Of a stretch of 64,000 nt of DNA, positions 43,760 to 53,069 are shown one piece after another. The DNA lies in assembly GCF_002017865.1 (NCBI RefSeq), contig NZ_MTJN01000002.1:2790001-2854000 (forward strand), read 5' to 3'. The stretch comes from Rhodoferax fermentans. Lineage in GTDB: Bacteria > Pseudomonadota > Gammaproteobacteria > Burkholderiales > Burkholderiaceae_C. The notes beneath the pieces are model-generated. The model ran no database searches. It was not told the origin of the DNA and worked only from the letters and a program-made list of their open reading frames with translations. The position numbers were made by a program, and so were the translations under genes. Every line of letters starts with the position of its first letter. The stretch's first letter is position 1.

Positions 43760-45043
43760 ATGAAACGCGGTTTTTACACCATCATGGCGGCGCAGTTTTT
43801 TAGCTCGCTGGCCGACAACGCCTTGTTTGTGGCTGCCGTGCAATTGCTGCGCTCCAACCACTCTCCCCAATGGCAACAAGCGGCTTTGGTGCCGATGTTT
43901 GCGCTGTTTTATGTGGTTTTGGCGCCTTTTGTGGGCGCCTTGGCCGACTCCATGCCCAAGGGCCGGGTCATGCTGATCAGCAACTTCATCAAGGTGGCGG
44001 GCTGTTTATTCATGTTATTTGGCACCCATCCGCTGATGGCCTATGCGGTTGTCGGCCTGGGTGCTGCGGCGTATTCACCGGCCAAATACGGCATTCTGAC
44101 CGAGCTGCTGCCGGCCTCCCAACTGGTCAAGGCCAATGGCTGGATCGAGGGACTGACCATCGGCTCGATCATCCTGGGGGTGCTGTTGGGTGGCCAATTG
44201 GTGGCGCCCATGGTGGCCGACAAGATTCTGGCGGTGCATTTCCCCATTGCCTATCTGGGCATCAACACCCGGGCCGAGGCCGCCATTGCGGTGCTGATCC
44301 TGGTCTACCTGCTGGCGGCCTGGTTCAACACCCGCATCCCGTTGACCGGGGTGCTGATGCGCCCGCTGCCCAAGAAAATGAGCTCGCTGCTGCCCGATTT
44401 CTGGTCGTGTAATGCCCGCCTGTGGCGCGACAAGCTGGGCCAGATCTCGCTGGCCGCCACCACCCTGATCTGGGGTGTTGCCGGTAACCTGCGGTTTATT
44501 GTGTTGGCCTGGGCGGCTGCCGCGCTGGGCTACGGTGTGACCCAGGCCTCGGCCTTGCAAGGGGTGGTGGCGATTGGCATGGCGGTGGGCGCGGTGGTGG
44601 CCTCGATGCGCATGCGGCTCGAAGACGGCCCGCGTGTGATCACCCTGGGCATCGGCATGGGGTTGCTGATCATCATGCTGATCTTCATCACCAATGTCTG
44701 GGTGGCGGCGCCGTTTTTGATTTTGTTGGGCGCGCTGGGTGGCTTTTTGGTGGTGCCGATGAACGCGCTGTTGCAGCACCGGGGCCACAACCTGATGGGC
44801 GCCGGGCGCTCGATTGCGGTGCAAAACTTCAACGAACAGGCCTGTATTTTGGTGCTGGGCGCGCTCTACAGCCTGTCCACCGGCCTTGGGCTGCCGACCT
44901 TTGGCGCCATCACCATGTTTGGCCTGGTGATTGCTGGCTTCATGTGGCTGATCAAACGCTGGCATGCCCGCAACTGCCGCGACCATGCGACTGAGGTGGA
45001 GCGGCTTCTCGCGATAGCCAGAAACGACAAAGCCCACGGGTGA
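43760..45043 (+). CDS. lplT: LplT, lysophospholipid transporter
   Basis: This 427-residue MFS protein matches LplT, which flips lysophospholipids across the inner membrane: RGFYTIMAAQFFSSLADNALFVAA, GALADSMPKGRVMLISNFIK, AAYSPAKYGILTELLP and GWIEGLTIGSIILG. The start at 43760 (MKRGFYT) lies 129 bases from the divergent alr start. In Escherichia coli LplT is next to an acyltransferase (Aas); no such gene is seen here. Confidence 0.92.
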   Translation: MKRGFYTIMAAQFFSSLADNALFVAAVQLLRSNHSPQWQQAALVPMFALFYVVLAPFVGALADSMPKGRVMLISNFIKVAGCLFMLFGTHPLMAYAVVGLGAAAYSPAKYGILTELLPASQLVKANGWIEGLTIGSIILGVLLGGQLVAPMVADKILAVHFPIAYLGINTRAEAAIAVLILVYLLAAWFNTRIPLTGVLMRPLPKKMSSLLPDFWSCNARLWRDKLGQISLAATTLIWGVAGNLRFIVLAWAAAALGYGVTQASALQGVVAIGMAVGAVVASMRMRLEDGPRVITLGIGMGLLIIMLIFITNVWVAAPFLILLGALGGFLVVPMNALLQHRGHNLMGAGRSIAVQNFNEQACILVLGALYSLSTGLGLPTFGAITMFGLVIAGFMWLIKRWHARNCRDHATEVERLLAIARNDKAHG

Positions 45044-45081
45044 TGTCACGGCGTGTTTTCACGCACATTCGAAAGGCTCCC

Positions 45082-45567
45082 ATGACCACTGTGTATGACT
45101 TTGAGGCGCTGTCGATTGACGGCAAACCGGTGCCCCTGAACCAGTTCAAGGGCCAGGCGATGCTGATCGTCAACACCGCCAGTGCCTGTGGTTTCACGCC
45201 GCAGTTTGCCGGGCTAGAGAAGCTGCATGAAACTTATGGCGCCAAAGGGCTGGTGGTGCTGGGTTTTCCGTGCAACCAGTTTGGCGCGCAGGACTCGGGC
45301 AGCAATGGTGAGATTGCTCAGTTTTGCCAGCGCAACTACGGCGTGAGTTTTGCGATGATGGCCAAGATTGATGTCAATGGCAGCGGTGCCCACCCGCTTT
45401 ACCAATGGCTGTGCAAGGAAGCGCCTGGTCTGCTGGGCAGCAAGGCGATCAAATGGAACTTCACCAAGTTTCTGGTGGGTAAAGACGGCGCCGTGCTCAA
45501 ACGTTACGCCCCCACCGACACCCCGGCCAGCCTGGCCAAGGACATTGAGGCCGCGTTAGCGGCCTGA
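45082..45567 (+). CDS. Glutathione peroxidase (Cys-type, BtuE-like)
   Basis: This 161-residue thiol peroxidase has the family motifs NTASACGFTPQ with the catalytic Cys in place of selenocysteine, LGFPCNQFGAQ, and KWNFTKFLV. It reduces hydroperoxides, probably using thioredoxin or glutathione. The start at 45082 begins MTTVYDFEA. It lies 38 bases after lplT and may share its transcript. Confidence 0.93.
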   Translation: MTTVYDFEALSIDGKPVPLNQFKGQAMLIVNTASACGFTPQFAGLEKLHETYGAKGLVVLGFPCNQFGAQDSGSNGEIAQFCQRNYGVSFAMMAKIDVNGSGAHPLYQWLCKEAPGLLGSKAIKWNFTKFLVGKDGAVLKRYAPTDTPASLAKDIEAALAA

Positions 45568-45641
45568 TCCGGCGCCTCAGCCCCCCTCACCCCGACCCTC
45601 TCCCGTTGCGTGAGAGGGTGAGAGCAGTCGCTACGCGATGT

Positions 45642-46700
45642 TCACATGGAACGGCTTGCCAGCCGCAAAGCGGCGTCGCGCAGGGCGTCTTCGGTGGCCG
45701 TCCAGCCCAGGCAGGCGTCGGTGATCGACACGCCGTAACGCAGGTCTTCGGGCTTGCCCAGTTTCTGGTTGCCTTCCTGAATGTTGGACTCCAACATCAC
45801 GCCCTTGATGGCGCGGTTGCCCTCCACCAGCTGGCCCACCACGTCCTTGAGCACCAGGCTTTGCAGGTTGTGGTTTTTGCGCGAGTTGGCGTGGCTGCAG
45901 TCGACCACGATGTTGACCGGCAGCTTGGCCGCCGCCAGCTCGTCGGCGGCCTCGGCCACCGACACCGAGTCGTAGTTGGGCACACTGCCGCCGCGCAGGA
46001 TCAAATGGCCAAACGCATTGCCCCGGGTGTGGGTCAGTGCCACCTGGCCAAATTCATTGATGCCCAGAAACGCGTGGGGCTGGGCAGCGGACAACATCGC
46101 GTTCACCGCCACGTCCAGGCTGCCGTCGGTGCCGTTTTTGAAGCCGACCGGGCTCGACAGGCCGCTGGCGAGTTCGCGGTGGGTCTGGCTCTCGGTGGTG
46201 CGGGCACCAATCGCGCTCCAGGCAATCAGGTCGCCCAGGTACTGCGGGGTGATCGGGTCCAGCGCCTCGGTGCCGCAGGGCAGGCCCATGTCGTTGAGGT
46301 CTACCAGCAGCTTGCGGGCGATCTGCAGGCCTTCTTCGATGCGAAAGCTGTCGTCCATGTGCGGGTCATTGATCAGGCCCTTCCAGCCGACGGTGGTGCG
46401 TGGTTTCTCAAAATACACCCGCATCACCACAAACAGCTGGTCTTGCACCTCGGCCGCCAGCGCCTTGAGGCGCTGTGCGTAGTCCATGGCGGCCGGGATG
46501 TCGTGAATCGAGCACGGCCCCACCACCACCAGCAGGCGAGGGTCGCTGCCTTGCAGGATGTTGGCCACCGTCTGGCGCGCCTGGCTGACGGTGCGCATGG
46601 CACGGTCACTGGCGGGCACCGCGTCGTGCAGCGCGGTGGGTGACAGCAGGGTTTGCTGCGACAGCACGTTCAGGTTTTCAAAGGCGTTCGGGAAGGTCAT
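45642..46700 (-). CDS. aroG: 3-deoxy-7-phosphoheptulonate (DAHP) synthase, class I
   Basis: This 352-residue enzyme starts the shikimate pathway from phosphoenolpyruvate and erythrose 4-phosphate. It shows VVVGPCSIHD, MRVYFEKPRTTVGWKGLINDP, VGFKNGTDG and IVVDCSHANSRK, the class I pattern. Which aromatic amino acid inhibits it cannot be told here, so the paralogue letter is tentative. A repeat copy lies just upstream of its start. Confidence 0.94.
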   Translation of the reverse strand: MTFPNAFENLNVLSQQTLLSPTALHDAVPASDRAMRTVSQARQTVANILQGSDPRLLVVVGPCSIHDIPAAMDYAQRLKALAAEVQDQLFVVMRVYFEKPRTTVGWKGLINDPHMDDSFRIEEGLQIARKLLVDLNDMGLPCGTEALDPITPQYLGDLIAWSAIGARTTESQTHRELASGLSSPVGFKNGTDGSLDVAVNAMLSAAQPHAFLGINEFGQVALTHTRGNAFGHLILRGGSVPNYDSVSVAEAADELAAAKLPVNIVVDCSHANSRKNHNLQSLVLKDVVGQLVEGNRAIKGVMLESNIQEGNQKLGKPEDLRYGVSITDACLGWTATEDALRDAALRLASRSM

Positions 46701-46724
46701 GATGGTGTGATGAAAAATGTGGCT

Positions 46725-46756
46725 CTGGCCCTGATTTTACGTGGGCTGGCAGCTAT
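46725..46756 (+). repeat. 32-base interspersed repeat, copy 7
   Basis: CTGGCCC, 17 bases, GCAGCTAT, 25 bases upstream of the aroG start on the opposite strand. Confidence 0.7.
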
Positions 46757-46998
46757 GCTAAATATAGTGCGCTGGCGGCCATGGCGTGAGGATGCTGGGT
46801 GAGCAGTATCAGCCAGGCCACTTTTCTTGACAAGACTTTGCAAACTCAACTGCCAGCGGCTGACCCCATCAGCTCGGGCAGCTACTGATCATGTAGCGCA
46901 TGTGTTTGCCGGGTGTGACCCTTAGCGCGCTGGCGCACAGAGCCCAGCCGGCAAAACGTCCACAGTGGGGCCTTGTTCACCACACTGAAGGATGCGCG

Positions 46999-47826
46999 AT
47001 GTTGCGAAGCATGAACGACCTCAAGGGTTACACCATTGGCGCCACCGATGGCGAAATTGGCCACGTCACCGACTTTTTCTTTGACGACCAGCGCTGGACC
47101 ATCCGCTTTCTGGTGGTCGAGACCGGCTCCTGGCTGCTCAGCCGCAAGGTGCTGATCTCGCCGTTTTCACTGATGCAGGCCGACTGGGAACACAAACGCC
47201 TGCCGGTGCGTATCACCCGCGAGGCGGTCAAAAACAGCCCCGACATCGACACCAACCAACCGGTGTCGCGCCAGCACGAGGTGCAGTACGCCGACTACTA
47301 CGGTTACCCCTACTACTGGGGCAGCGACGACCTGTGGGGCAACGGCCTGTACAACCCGGTGCTGGCACCACCGGCTGGGCTGAACCCTGAGGCGCTGGCC
47401 CAAGTGCGGTCCGAGGTGGCTGGTGTCTACGCCCGCGCCGAGCAGACCCTGCGGCAAAACGACGACCCGCACCTGCGCAGTTGCCAGGCGGTGCTGGGTG
47501 ACCACCTGGAAGCCAGCGACGGCGACATCGGCCATGTGCAGGGCATGCTGGTCGATGAAGACAGCTGGACCATCCGTTACCTGGTGGCCGACACCAGCAA
47601 CTGGTGGCTGGGGCACCAGGTGCTGATCCCGCCAGACTGGGTCAGCGACATCCGCTGGGCCGATTCACGCGTCAGCGTCAACCTGAGCCGCCAGGCCATC
47701 CAGACCAGCCCGCGTTTTGATGGATCAACCCCACTGACCCGTGAGCAAGAGCAGGCGCTTTATCACCACTACGAACGCCCGAGCTACTGGGAGCGCGAGC
47801 ACTCAACCGCGCCGGACCGGGCGTAG
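46999..47826 (+). CDS. Double PRC-barrel domain protein
   Basis: This 275-residue soluble protein has two PRC-barrel domains. The first begins at DLKGYTIGATDGEIGHVTDFFFDDQRWTIRF and the second at DHLEASDGDIGHVQGMLVDEDSWTIRY. A Tyr-rich linker with YYGYPYYWGSDD lies between them. PRC barrels occur in RNA processing and photosystem assembly proteins; this one has no known function. The start at 46999 has GAAGGA upstream. Confidence 0.85.
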   Translation: MLRSMNDLKGYTIGATDGEIGHVTDFFFDDQRWTIRFLVVETGSWLLSRKVLISPFSLMQADWEHKRLPVRITREAVKNSPDIDTNQPVSRQHEVQYADYYGYPYYWGSDDLWGNGLYNPVLAPPAGLNPEALAQVRSEVAGVYARAEQTLRQNDDPHLRSCQAVLGDHLEASDGDIGHVQGMLVDEDSWTIRYLVADTSNWWLGHQVLIPPDWVSDIRWADSRVSVNLSRQAIQTSPRFDGSTPLTREQEQALYHHYERPSYWEREHSTAPDRA

Positions 47827-48251
47827 GCGGGTTGTCTGCGGGCTTGGCCTCGTTAGGTGTCGGCTGGGTATGTATGAAAACTGTCTCTAGCCCTTATTTC
47901 AAAAGGGCTGGTAGCTATGACTGCTGTAGCTGTTGCGAGGTGGCAGAGGCCTGCGTTGCGCAGTGTCGCCAATCATCAGTGCCGTCATTTGCTGCCCATG
48001 CGTGCGCCATTTTCGCCATACAGCCGAAGGCAGATTGAGGCTGAAAGCGGGTTCACACGACAGGCAGCTTTCAGTTTCGCCAGCCCCCCCGCTCAGCAGC
48101 CTTTCATGACCTTCGGTATCGTTCCCTTGGCGATCGGTGGCTACACGCTCCATAGCGGTCATATGCTCCCGTTAAATTGCGAATTCGAGTGCTTGCTGTA
48201 CTGATGTCCAATGGGCAAACTGTCCGTCAGAATCTGATGCGCCGCAAGGCA
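47827..48251. other. Intergenic region at the edge of the accessory island
   Basis: This 425-base stretch holds repeat copy 8 (47887-47918) and an inverted repeat CTGAAAGC/GCTTTCAG (48041-48048 and 48067-48074). A minus-strand frame at 47899-48162 exists but does not look like a protein. GC falls toward the right. Confidence 0.55.
47887..47918 (+). repeat. 32-base interspersed repeat, copy 8
   Basis: CTAGCCC, 17 bases, GTAGCTAT, with a near-perfect hairpin (AGCCCTT/AAGGGCT). Confidence 0.85.
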
Positions 48252-49493
48252 TCATGGTGTGTGTGGACGAGGACTCCGAAAACGACGCACCCGCGCGACG
48301 GTTTGTTTAAGCTTAGTGAGGACGGCAAGATCGGTGGGCATATCGAGAAATTCGTTTGCTTCATCAAGTGTTCGAAAACGGCCCGTGTTCCCTATGTGAA
48401 ATAAGACCATTGGTCTAAAGTGCCGTTGCAGCTGAAAGCAGTAGGTCTTTGCTTGGGTACTTTCGCCTCCTGTGTGTACGCAGCTGTTGCGGTATTCCCG
48501 CAGGTGCTCTAGCGCCTGCGTGGCGAATCCCGTGTCGTCCCACAGGAATGCACATCGGCGTACGACCGCGTCGTAGTCGCCGTACCCAGGCGACGAGAGA
48601 CGTTCGACTGCGCTCCAAAGCCGGGTGAAAGCGGTTGTCTGATTCCACTCGTCGAGTGCCCGCACATACATGAGCAGCGCCTCGACAATATCCTCACGGT
48701 ACGGACAACGTGACAGCCTCCTCAGAGTCAAACGTACCCGCTGGCGAACCTTCGCTGCGTCTTTCGGCTTGTAGGGGTCTGTGGCTACGTTGTGCGGCTC
48801 GAACCAAATCTCTTCGGTAGCTGAGCTTCCATTAGGGCGGTGAATAGTGTGGATCGCTCCGAGGCGTACCGAATTAATCGGGATCCAGCTGCGCCCGTTC
48901 ATCTCCATCTCTTTGTTACAAAACAAGCACCAGAGCGCCCGATGCAAATCGATAGCACGCATGGCCGCAGTCAAAGCCAGAGCCGGTCTCTTTGCAGTGA
49001 CGGTAGCAATGATCTTGTTGTAGTTCTGAGGGCTTTCAGTAGCGGGCACTCGCTGATCTTGAATTTGTACAGATCGGCTCGTAGCAAACTTACGCGGATA
49101 CATAGAACCACAAAACTGTATCTGCACATTTTCGACGATTGTCTTCCCAAGAATTAGCTGACTTTCAAACGAAACAGAAGTGAGTACGTGGAACTTTTCC
49201 TCGCGCTGCGAAAGCTCCACCGATAGTTGTTTGTTGAGCTCCTTTAAGAAGCTTTCCTTTGTTAGTTCACCAGGGTCGTATGCGACAGCCTTCCATATCA
49301 GATTGGCGTGGTCGATGTCACGTGCAACAGGGGGAAACACCAGCATGGAGTGCAGCAATGGCAAGGTGTAGTCGAGATCCCACCCGGAAAAAGAAGCGCC
49401 TTTGCCCTCTGGATTGCGCGTTCGCACTGCAACTATGCGATTCAGAACTAACTCTGGCTTGAAGCGAGGAGACTTTTTCCACTTAACGGGCAT
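48252..49493 (-). CDS. HEPN-type (ApeA-like) protein, possible defence gene
   Basis: This 413-residue protein stands alone in a lower-GC island. The N-terminal 200 residues do not resemble anything I know. The C-terminal part reads like a HEPN domain: FTRLWSAVERL, then HLREYRNSCVH with Arg335-x4-His340, the R-x4-H pair of HEPN ribonucleases. ApeA-type proteins with this layout act in phage defence by abortive infection, but other HEPN proteins do not, so the role is inference. The ATG at 49493 has AGAGG upstream. Confidence 0.6.
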   Translation of the reverse strand: MPVKWKKSPRFKPELVLNRIVAVRTRNPEGKGASFSGWDLDYTLPLLHSMLVFPPVARDIDHANLIWKAVAYDPGELTKESFLKELNKQLSVELSQREEKFHVLTSVSFESQLILGKTIVENVQIQFCGSMYPRKFATSRSVQIQDQRVPATESPQNYNKIIATVTAKRPALALTAAMRAIDLHRALWCLFCNKEMEMNGRSWIPINSVRLGAIHTIHRPNGSSATEEIWFEPHNVATDPYKPKDAAKVRQRVRLTLRRLSRCPYREDIVEALLMYVRALDEWNQTTAFTRLWSAVERLSSPGYGDYDAVVRRCAFLWDDTGFATQALEHLREYRNSCVHTGGESTQAKTYCFQLQRHFRPMVLFHIGNTGRFRTLDEANEFLDMPTDLAVLTKLKQTVARVRRFRSPRPHTP

Positions 49494-50012
49494 CACGGCA
49501 TCCTCTCGTTCTCTTCAGTCATAGGCTCTCTCAAGTGATTTTCTTTGTAGGCACTAGAAATGACGTGGACATTTGCCTCGGGCAACAACTTTCAAAAAGT
49601 CACGAACCCAAAGCCTGTCTGCATCGTCTTATTGTGTACTCCATTTGAGCGGGCACACTTAAGTCCTACGCGGCATTTTGGATGCCTGTTGTTGAACTGG
49701 CCATTCACGAAGAGGGTGATCATTAAATACTCGACTCACGCTGAAAACCTGAGGCAGCTTCAGGATGGCTCGACCTGTTCATCCCCTACGCTGCTCATTG
49801 GAAATTGGCTTCCAAAATAGCGGTTACTGGTGAATTTCAGCACATGGTGAATGGCCGATGCGACAAGCCTTGAAATTGACGCCACATTGCTTACTGTCAG
49901 GCTTCTGGGGTGCCTGACCGGTCTGGAGCGATCATTTCAGGGAAACAGATGTCAGGAGACGCTGCAAAACGGTAGGCCACATCAGTACCTTTGCAAGACT
50001 TTTCGCCAATCC
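49494..50012. other. Decayed or non-coding DNA in the accessory island
   Basis: About 520 bases hold no convincing gene. One plus-strand stretch (about 49670-49732) reads SYAAFWMPVVELAIHEEGDH then stops, like the end of a degraded gene. A direct repeat TGGTGAAT occurs twice near 49826-49850. I cannot identify the source. Confidence 0.5.
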
Positions 50013-50384
50013 TCACTCAGACGCCAAGAAGCCAAATCGCTTGGCTACAACTGCACCTATCGCAGCCGCAATTGGTGTACCCAAGAAATAGATCAACCAG
50101 CCATTGGCAGCTTCATGCGACGCAGAAAACAGAACTATCAAGGCAACACAGGTGAGTAGTACGTTCAAGCCACTCAGTCCGCCCAAACACGAGGTGTCCG
50201 AAATTTCCAGGTAACCAGTGATGGCCAACCAAATCCAATGTGGCGCTGAATATGCCAGGTAGGTAAGCGCAGAACCTTCAACCGCGCTTTGCAGGCCTGC
50301 GGCGGTCATTTCTGGTGGAGGTGCAGCAACTGCGGTAGCAATGACAACCATGAGCGGGATGGCAAGTTGAATCAGGTAGCGCAT
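50013..50384 (-). CDS. Small membrane protein, unknown
   Basis: This 123-residue protein has an N-terminal signal-like helix (RYLIQLAIPLMVVIATAVAA) and three further hydrophobic stretches (YLAYSAPHWIWLAITGYL, LNVLLTCVALIVLFSA and WLIYFLGTPIAAAIGAVVA). A GAAGGA lies 7 bases before the ATG, supporting translation. I do not recognise the family. It sits between the decayed island DNA and the glycolate oxidase genes. Confidence 0.65.
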   Translation of the reverse strand: MRYLIQLAIPLMVVIATAVAAPPPEMTAAGLQSAVEGSALTYLAYSAPHWIWLAITGYLEISDTSCLGGLSGLNVLLTCVALIVLFSASHEAANGWLIYFLGTPIAAAIGAVVAKRFGFLASE

Positions 50385-50540
50385 GCCAGAGTCCTTCGGT
50401 GGCGAACAAAGTTCTCCTTAGATTGTGCCAAGGCCGACGCTTTAGACCATCCCCCGATTGAGGGATGCCACTGAATGACTGCAACCCTGCTTGCCACCTC
50501 CACCCGCGCCCCGTTCAGCGATGTCCAGCCCACGCAGTCC

Positions 50541-51797
50541 TCACACCCCAGCCTGCAGCGCCTCATCCAGCACCTCAATCCAATGCCGCACCGGTGTTGG
50601 GGTGCCGCTTTGCAGGTGGTTGATGCAACCAATGTTGGCCGAGGCAATGCTGTCTGGTGGGCCGTTCTCAAAGGTGTGGTTGATGTGGCCCAGTTTGCGG
50701 TCGCGCAGCTGGGTGGCGATCTCGGGCTGCAGCACGCTGTAGGTGCCTGCCGAGCCGCAGCACAGGTGCGACTCACAGCCGGTGATCTTGAGTTTGAAAC
50801 CCAGCTCAGCCATGTATTTGTCCACCCCGCCACGTAACTTCATGCCGTGTTGCAGCGAACACGGCGGGTGCCAGACGATGGTGCTGGCGCGTGGTTTGAC
50901 GCGCTCGCACAGTTTCTCGGTCAGTTCGGGCAGCCACTCGCTGATGTCGTGGGTGAGGTCGCTGATGCGTTGCGCCTTGGCCGCGTAGGCCGGGTCGTCG
51001 CGCAGGATGTGGCCGTAATCCTTGACGGTGGCGCCGCAGCCTGAGGCGTTCATCACAATGGCTTCGACCCCGGGGCGGCCCGCCACACCGTTGATGTAGG
51101 GCCACCAGGCGTCGATGTTGGCGCGCATTTCGGCCTTGCCACCGTCCTGGTCGTTCAGGTGGAACTTGAGGGCACCGCAGCAGCCCGCTTTGGGCGCGAT
51201 CACCGTCTGGATGCCCGCGGCGTCCAGCACACGGGCGGTGGCGCTGTTGATGTTGGGGCTCATGCTGGGTTGGACACAGCCAGCCAGCATCAGCACCTGG
51301 CGTGGGTGCTGGCGCGTGGGCCAGGCGCCACCGCTTTGTTTGGCAGGCACTTTTTTCTGCAGTGCCTGGGGCAGCAGGCCACGTGCGAGCTGGCCCATGG
51401 CCATGGCTGGGGCAAACAGCGGGGAGGAGAGGCCTTCCTTGAGCGTCCAGCGCATGGCTTTTTCGTTGGCCGGGCGCGGCACCTGTGCGTCCACCAGCTT
51501 GCGGCCGATGTCGAGCAGGTGGCCGTATTGCACACCGCTGGGGCAGGTGGTTTCGCAGTTGCGACAGGTCAGGCAGCGGTCCAGGTGCAGCTGGGTTTTG
51601 CGCGTGGGTTTGGCGCCTTCGAGCACCTGTTTGATCAGGTAGATACGACCACGCGGGCTGTCGAGTTCGTCACCAAGCAGCTGGTAGGTCGGGCAGGTGG
51701 CGGTGCAAAAGCCGCAGTGCACACAGTTGCGCAGAATGGCCTCGGCGGTCAAGCCGTCGGGCGTGCCTTGGTATTGGGGGCTGAGTTGGGTTTGCAT
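50541..51797 (-). CDS. glcF: GlcF, glycolate oxidase iron-sulfur subunit
   Basis: This 418-residue subunit carries two 4Fe-4S motifs (CVHCGFCTATCP and CLTCRNCETTCP) followed by two CCG domains (LAGCVQPSMSP and the Cys-rich LKITGCESHLCCGSAGTYS). It passes electrons from glycolate oxidation to the respiratory chain. It starts 15 bases after glcE ends. The catalytic subunit gene glcD is not next to them. Confidence 0.94.
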   Translation of the reverse strand: MQTQLSPQYQGTPDGLTAEAILRNCVHCGFCTATCPTYQLLGDELDSPRGRIYLIKQVLEGAKPTRKTQLHLDRCLTCRNCETTCPSGVQYGHLLDIGRKLVDAQVPRPANEKAMRWTLKEGLSSPLFAPAMAMGQLARGLLPQALQKKVPAKQSGGAWPTRQHPRQVLMLAGCVQPSMSPNINSATARVLDAAGIQTVIAPKAGCCGALKFHLNDQDGGKAEMRANIDAWWPYINGVAGRPGVEAIVMNASGCGATVKDYGHILRDDPAYAAKAQRISDLTHDISEWLPELTEKLCERVKPRASTIVWHPPCSLQHGMKLRGGVDKYMAELGFKLKITGCESHLCCGSAGTYSVLQPEIATQLRDRKLGHINHTFENGPPDSIASANIGCINHLQSGTPTPVRHWIEVLDEALQAGV

Positions 51798-51812
51798 GGC
51801 GGATACGGCGGC

Positions 51813-52940
51813 TCAGAGCGAACGGAACATGCGCCCGGGGTTGAAGATGTTGGCCGGGTCAAACTCGGCTTTCAGGCGCGTATGGATCTGGTCGAGTGGC
51901 CGCTCCAATGGTTCAAATCGGTCGCTAGCCCTTGTTGAGTCTGGATTATTAGCTCTGAAAAGCATAGTTGTTCCGCCCACGGCCTGGCTCAGGTCGCGCA
52001 ACTTGGCGGCGGCCGACTCGGGTGCCCAGACCCAGCGCAGGCCGCCGTGCCATTCCACCAGCTGCGGCCAGAGCAGGTTCAGCCCCGGGGCGGTCTGCGG
52101 CAGGCTCAGGCGCCACAGGGCCTGGCCCGGGTGGGCGGTGGCGTCAAAAAACGGCAGGGTCTGGTCGCGGCAGGCAGTCCAGTCGGCGCTGGCTAGGGCG
52201 GGGTCCACGGTGTGGCCGGGCAGATCCTGCGTCATTCTGGTGATGGCCGAGTCCACCGCCGCACCCGCGCCGCGCAGGCGCACAAAGAGTTGGCCGACCT
52301 CGCCGGGTTCGTGATCACCTTGTTCCCAGCGGCTGGCGTTGAGCGGCAGCGGCTGCGCGCCCCAGCGGTGCAGCTGTTCCAGCGCGCGGGCCTGGTCAAC
52401 CTCGAACACCAGGGTGGCTTCGGCCGCAGGCTGCGGCATCACCTTGAGCGACACCTCGGTCAGCAGGCCCAGGATGCCCAGGCTGCCCACCATCAGGCGG
52501 CTGAGGTCGTAGCCAGCCACGTTTTTCATGACCTGGCCACCAAAAATCAGGTGTTCAGCCCGGCCATTGACCATCTGCAGACCCAGCACATAGTCACGCA
52601 CACCGCCTACGCTGGCGCGCGACGGGCCACTGAGCCCGGCTGCGACCATGCCACCCACGGTGCCACGCCCGCCAAAACGCGGGGGCTCAAACGCCAGGCA
52701 CTGGCCCTGCTGTGCCAGCGTGGCCTCCAGCTCAGTCAGTGGGGTGCCCGCGCGTGCGGTGATGACCAGTTCGGTCGGTTCGTAACTGACGATGCCGGTG
52801 TGGCCGCTGGTGTCGAGTAACTCACCTTGCAGCAGCTCGCCATAAAAATCCTTGCTGCCGTGGCCCCGGATGCGCAGTGGTGTGTGGGCTGCGGCGGCGG
52901 CGCGGATGGTGTCGATCAGGGCGGGCAGGGTGTCGGTCAT
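51813..52940 (-). CDS. glcE: GlcE, glycolate oxidase FAD-binding subunit
   Basis: This 375-residue subunit has an FAD-binding domain with IRGHGSKDFYG, FGGRGTVGGMVAAGLSGPSRASVGGVRDYVLG and MKNVAGYDLSRLMVGSLG. It works with GlcD and GlcF to oxidise glycolate to glyoxylate. A 32-base repeat lies in frame near the C-terminus (51925-51956), encoding the FRANNPDSTRA region. It begins 129 bases after the SMP-30 gene ends. Confidence 0.93.
   Translation of the reverse strand: MTDTLPALIDTIRAAAAAHTPLRIRGHGSKDFYGELLQGELLDTSGHTGIVSYEPTELVITARAGTPLTELEATLAQQGQCLAFEPPRFGGRGTVGGMVAAGLSGPSRASVGGVRDYVLGLQMVNGRAEHLIFGGQVMKNVAGYDLSRLMVGSLGILGLLTEVSLKVMPQPAAEATLVFEVDQARALEQLHRWGAQPLPLNASRWEQGDHEPGEVGQLFVRLRGAGAAVDSAITRMTQDLPGHTVDPALASADWTACRDQTLPFFDATAHPGQALWRLSLPQTAPGLNLLWPQLVEWHGGLRWVWAPESAAAKLRDLSQAVGGTTMLFRANNPDSTRASDRFEPLERPLDQIHTRLKAEFDPANIFNPGRMFRSL
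51925..51956 (+). repeat. 32-base interspersed repeat, copy 9 (inside glcE)
   Basis: CTAGCCC, 17 bases, TTAGCTCT, a degenerate copy lying within the glcE reading frame. Confidence 0.65.
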
Positions 52941-53069
52941 GGCAGTGCGGGCAGGAAAAGGTGGCCCATGTTAGGGCCAAGTCCTGACGGCAGGCTTGAA
53001 TTTTTTGAAACGTCTGTGTTCGAAAAATTGTCAAACTCCCGCCGCCCCCAATGCTGCGGCCGAGCCGAC

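Noticed and set aside
45590..45625. Hairpin CCCTCTC/GAGAGGG after the glutathione peroxidase gene
   Set aside because: There is no T-run on either side, so I do not call it a terminator.
47899..48162. An 87-residue minus-strand frame next to repeat copy 8
   Set aside because: Its end runs through the repeat and the residues do not resemble a protein family.
49560..49820. An 86-residue plus-strand frame in the accessory island
   Set aside because: No good ribosome-binding site, odd composition and no family pattern; the underlying DNA looks decayed.
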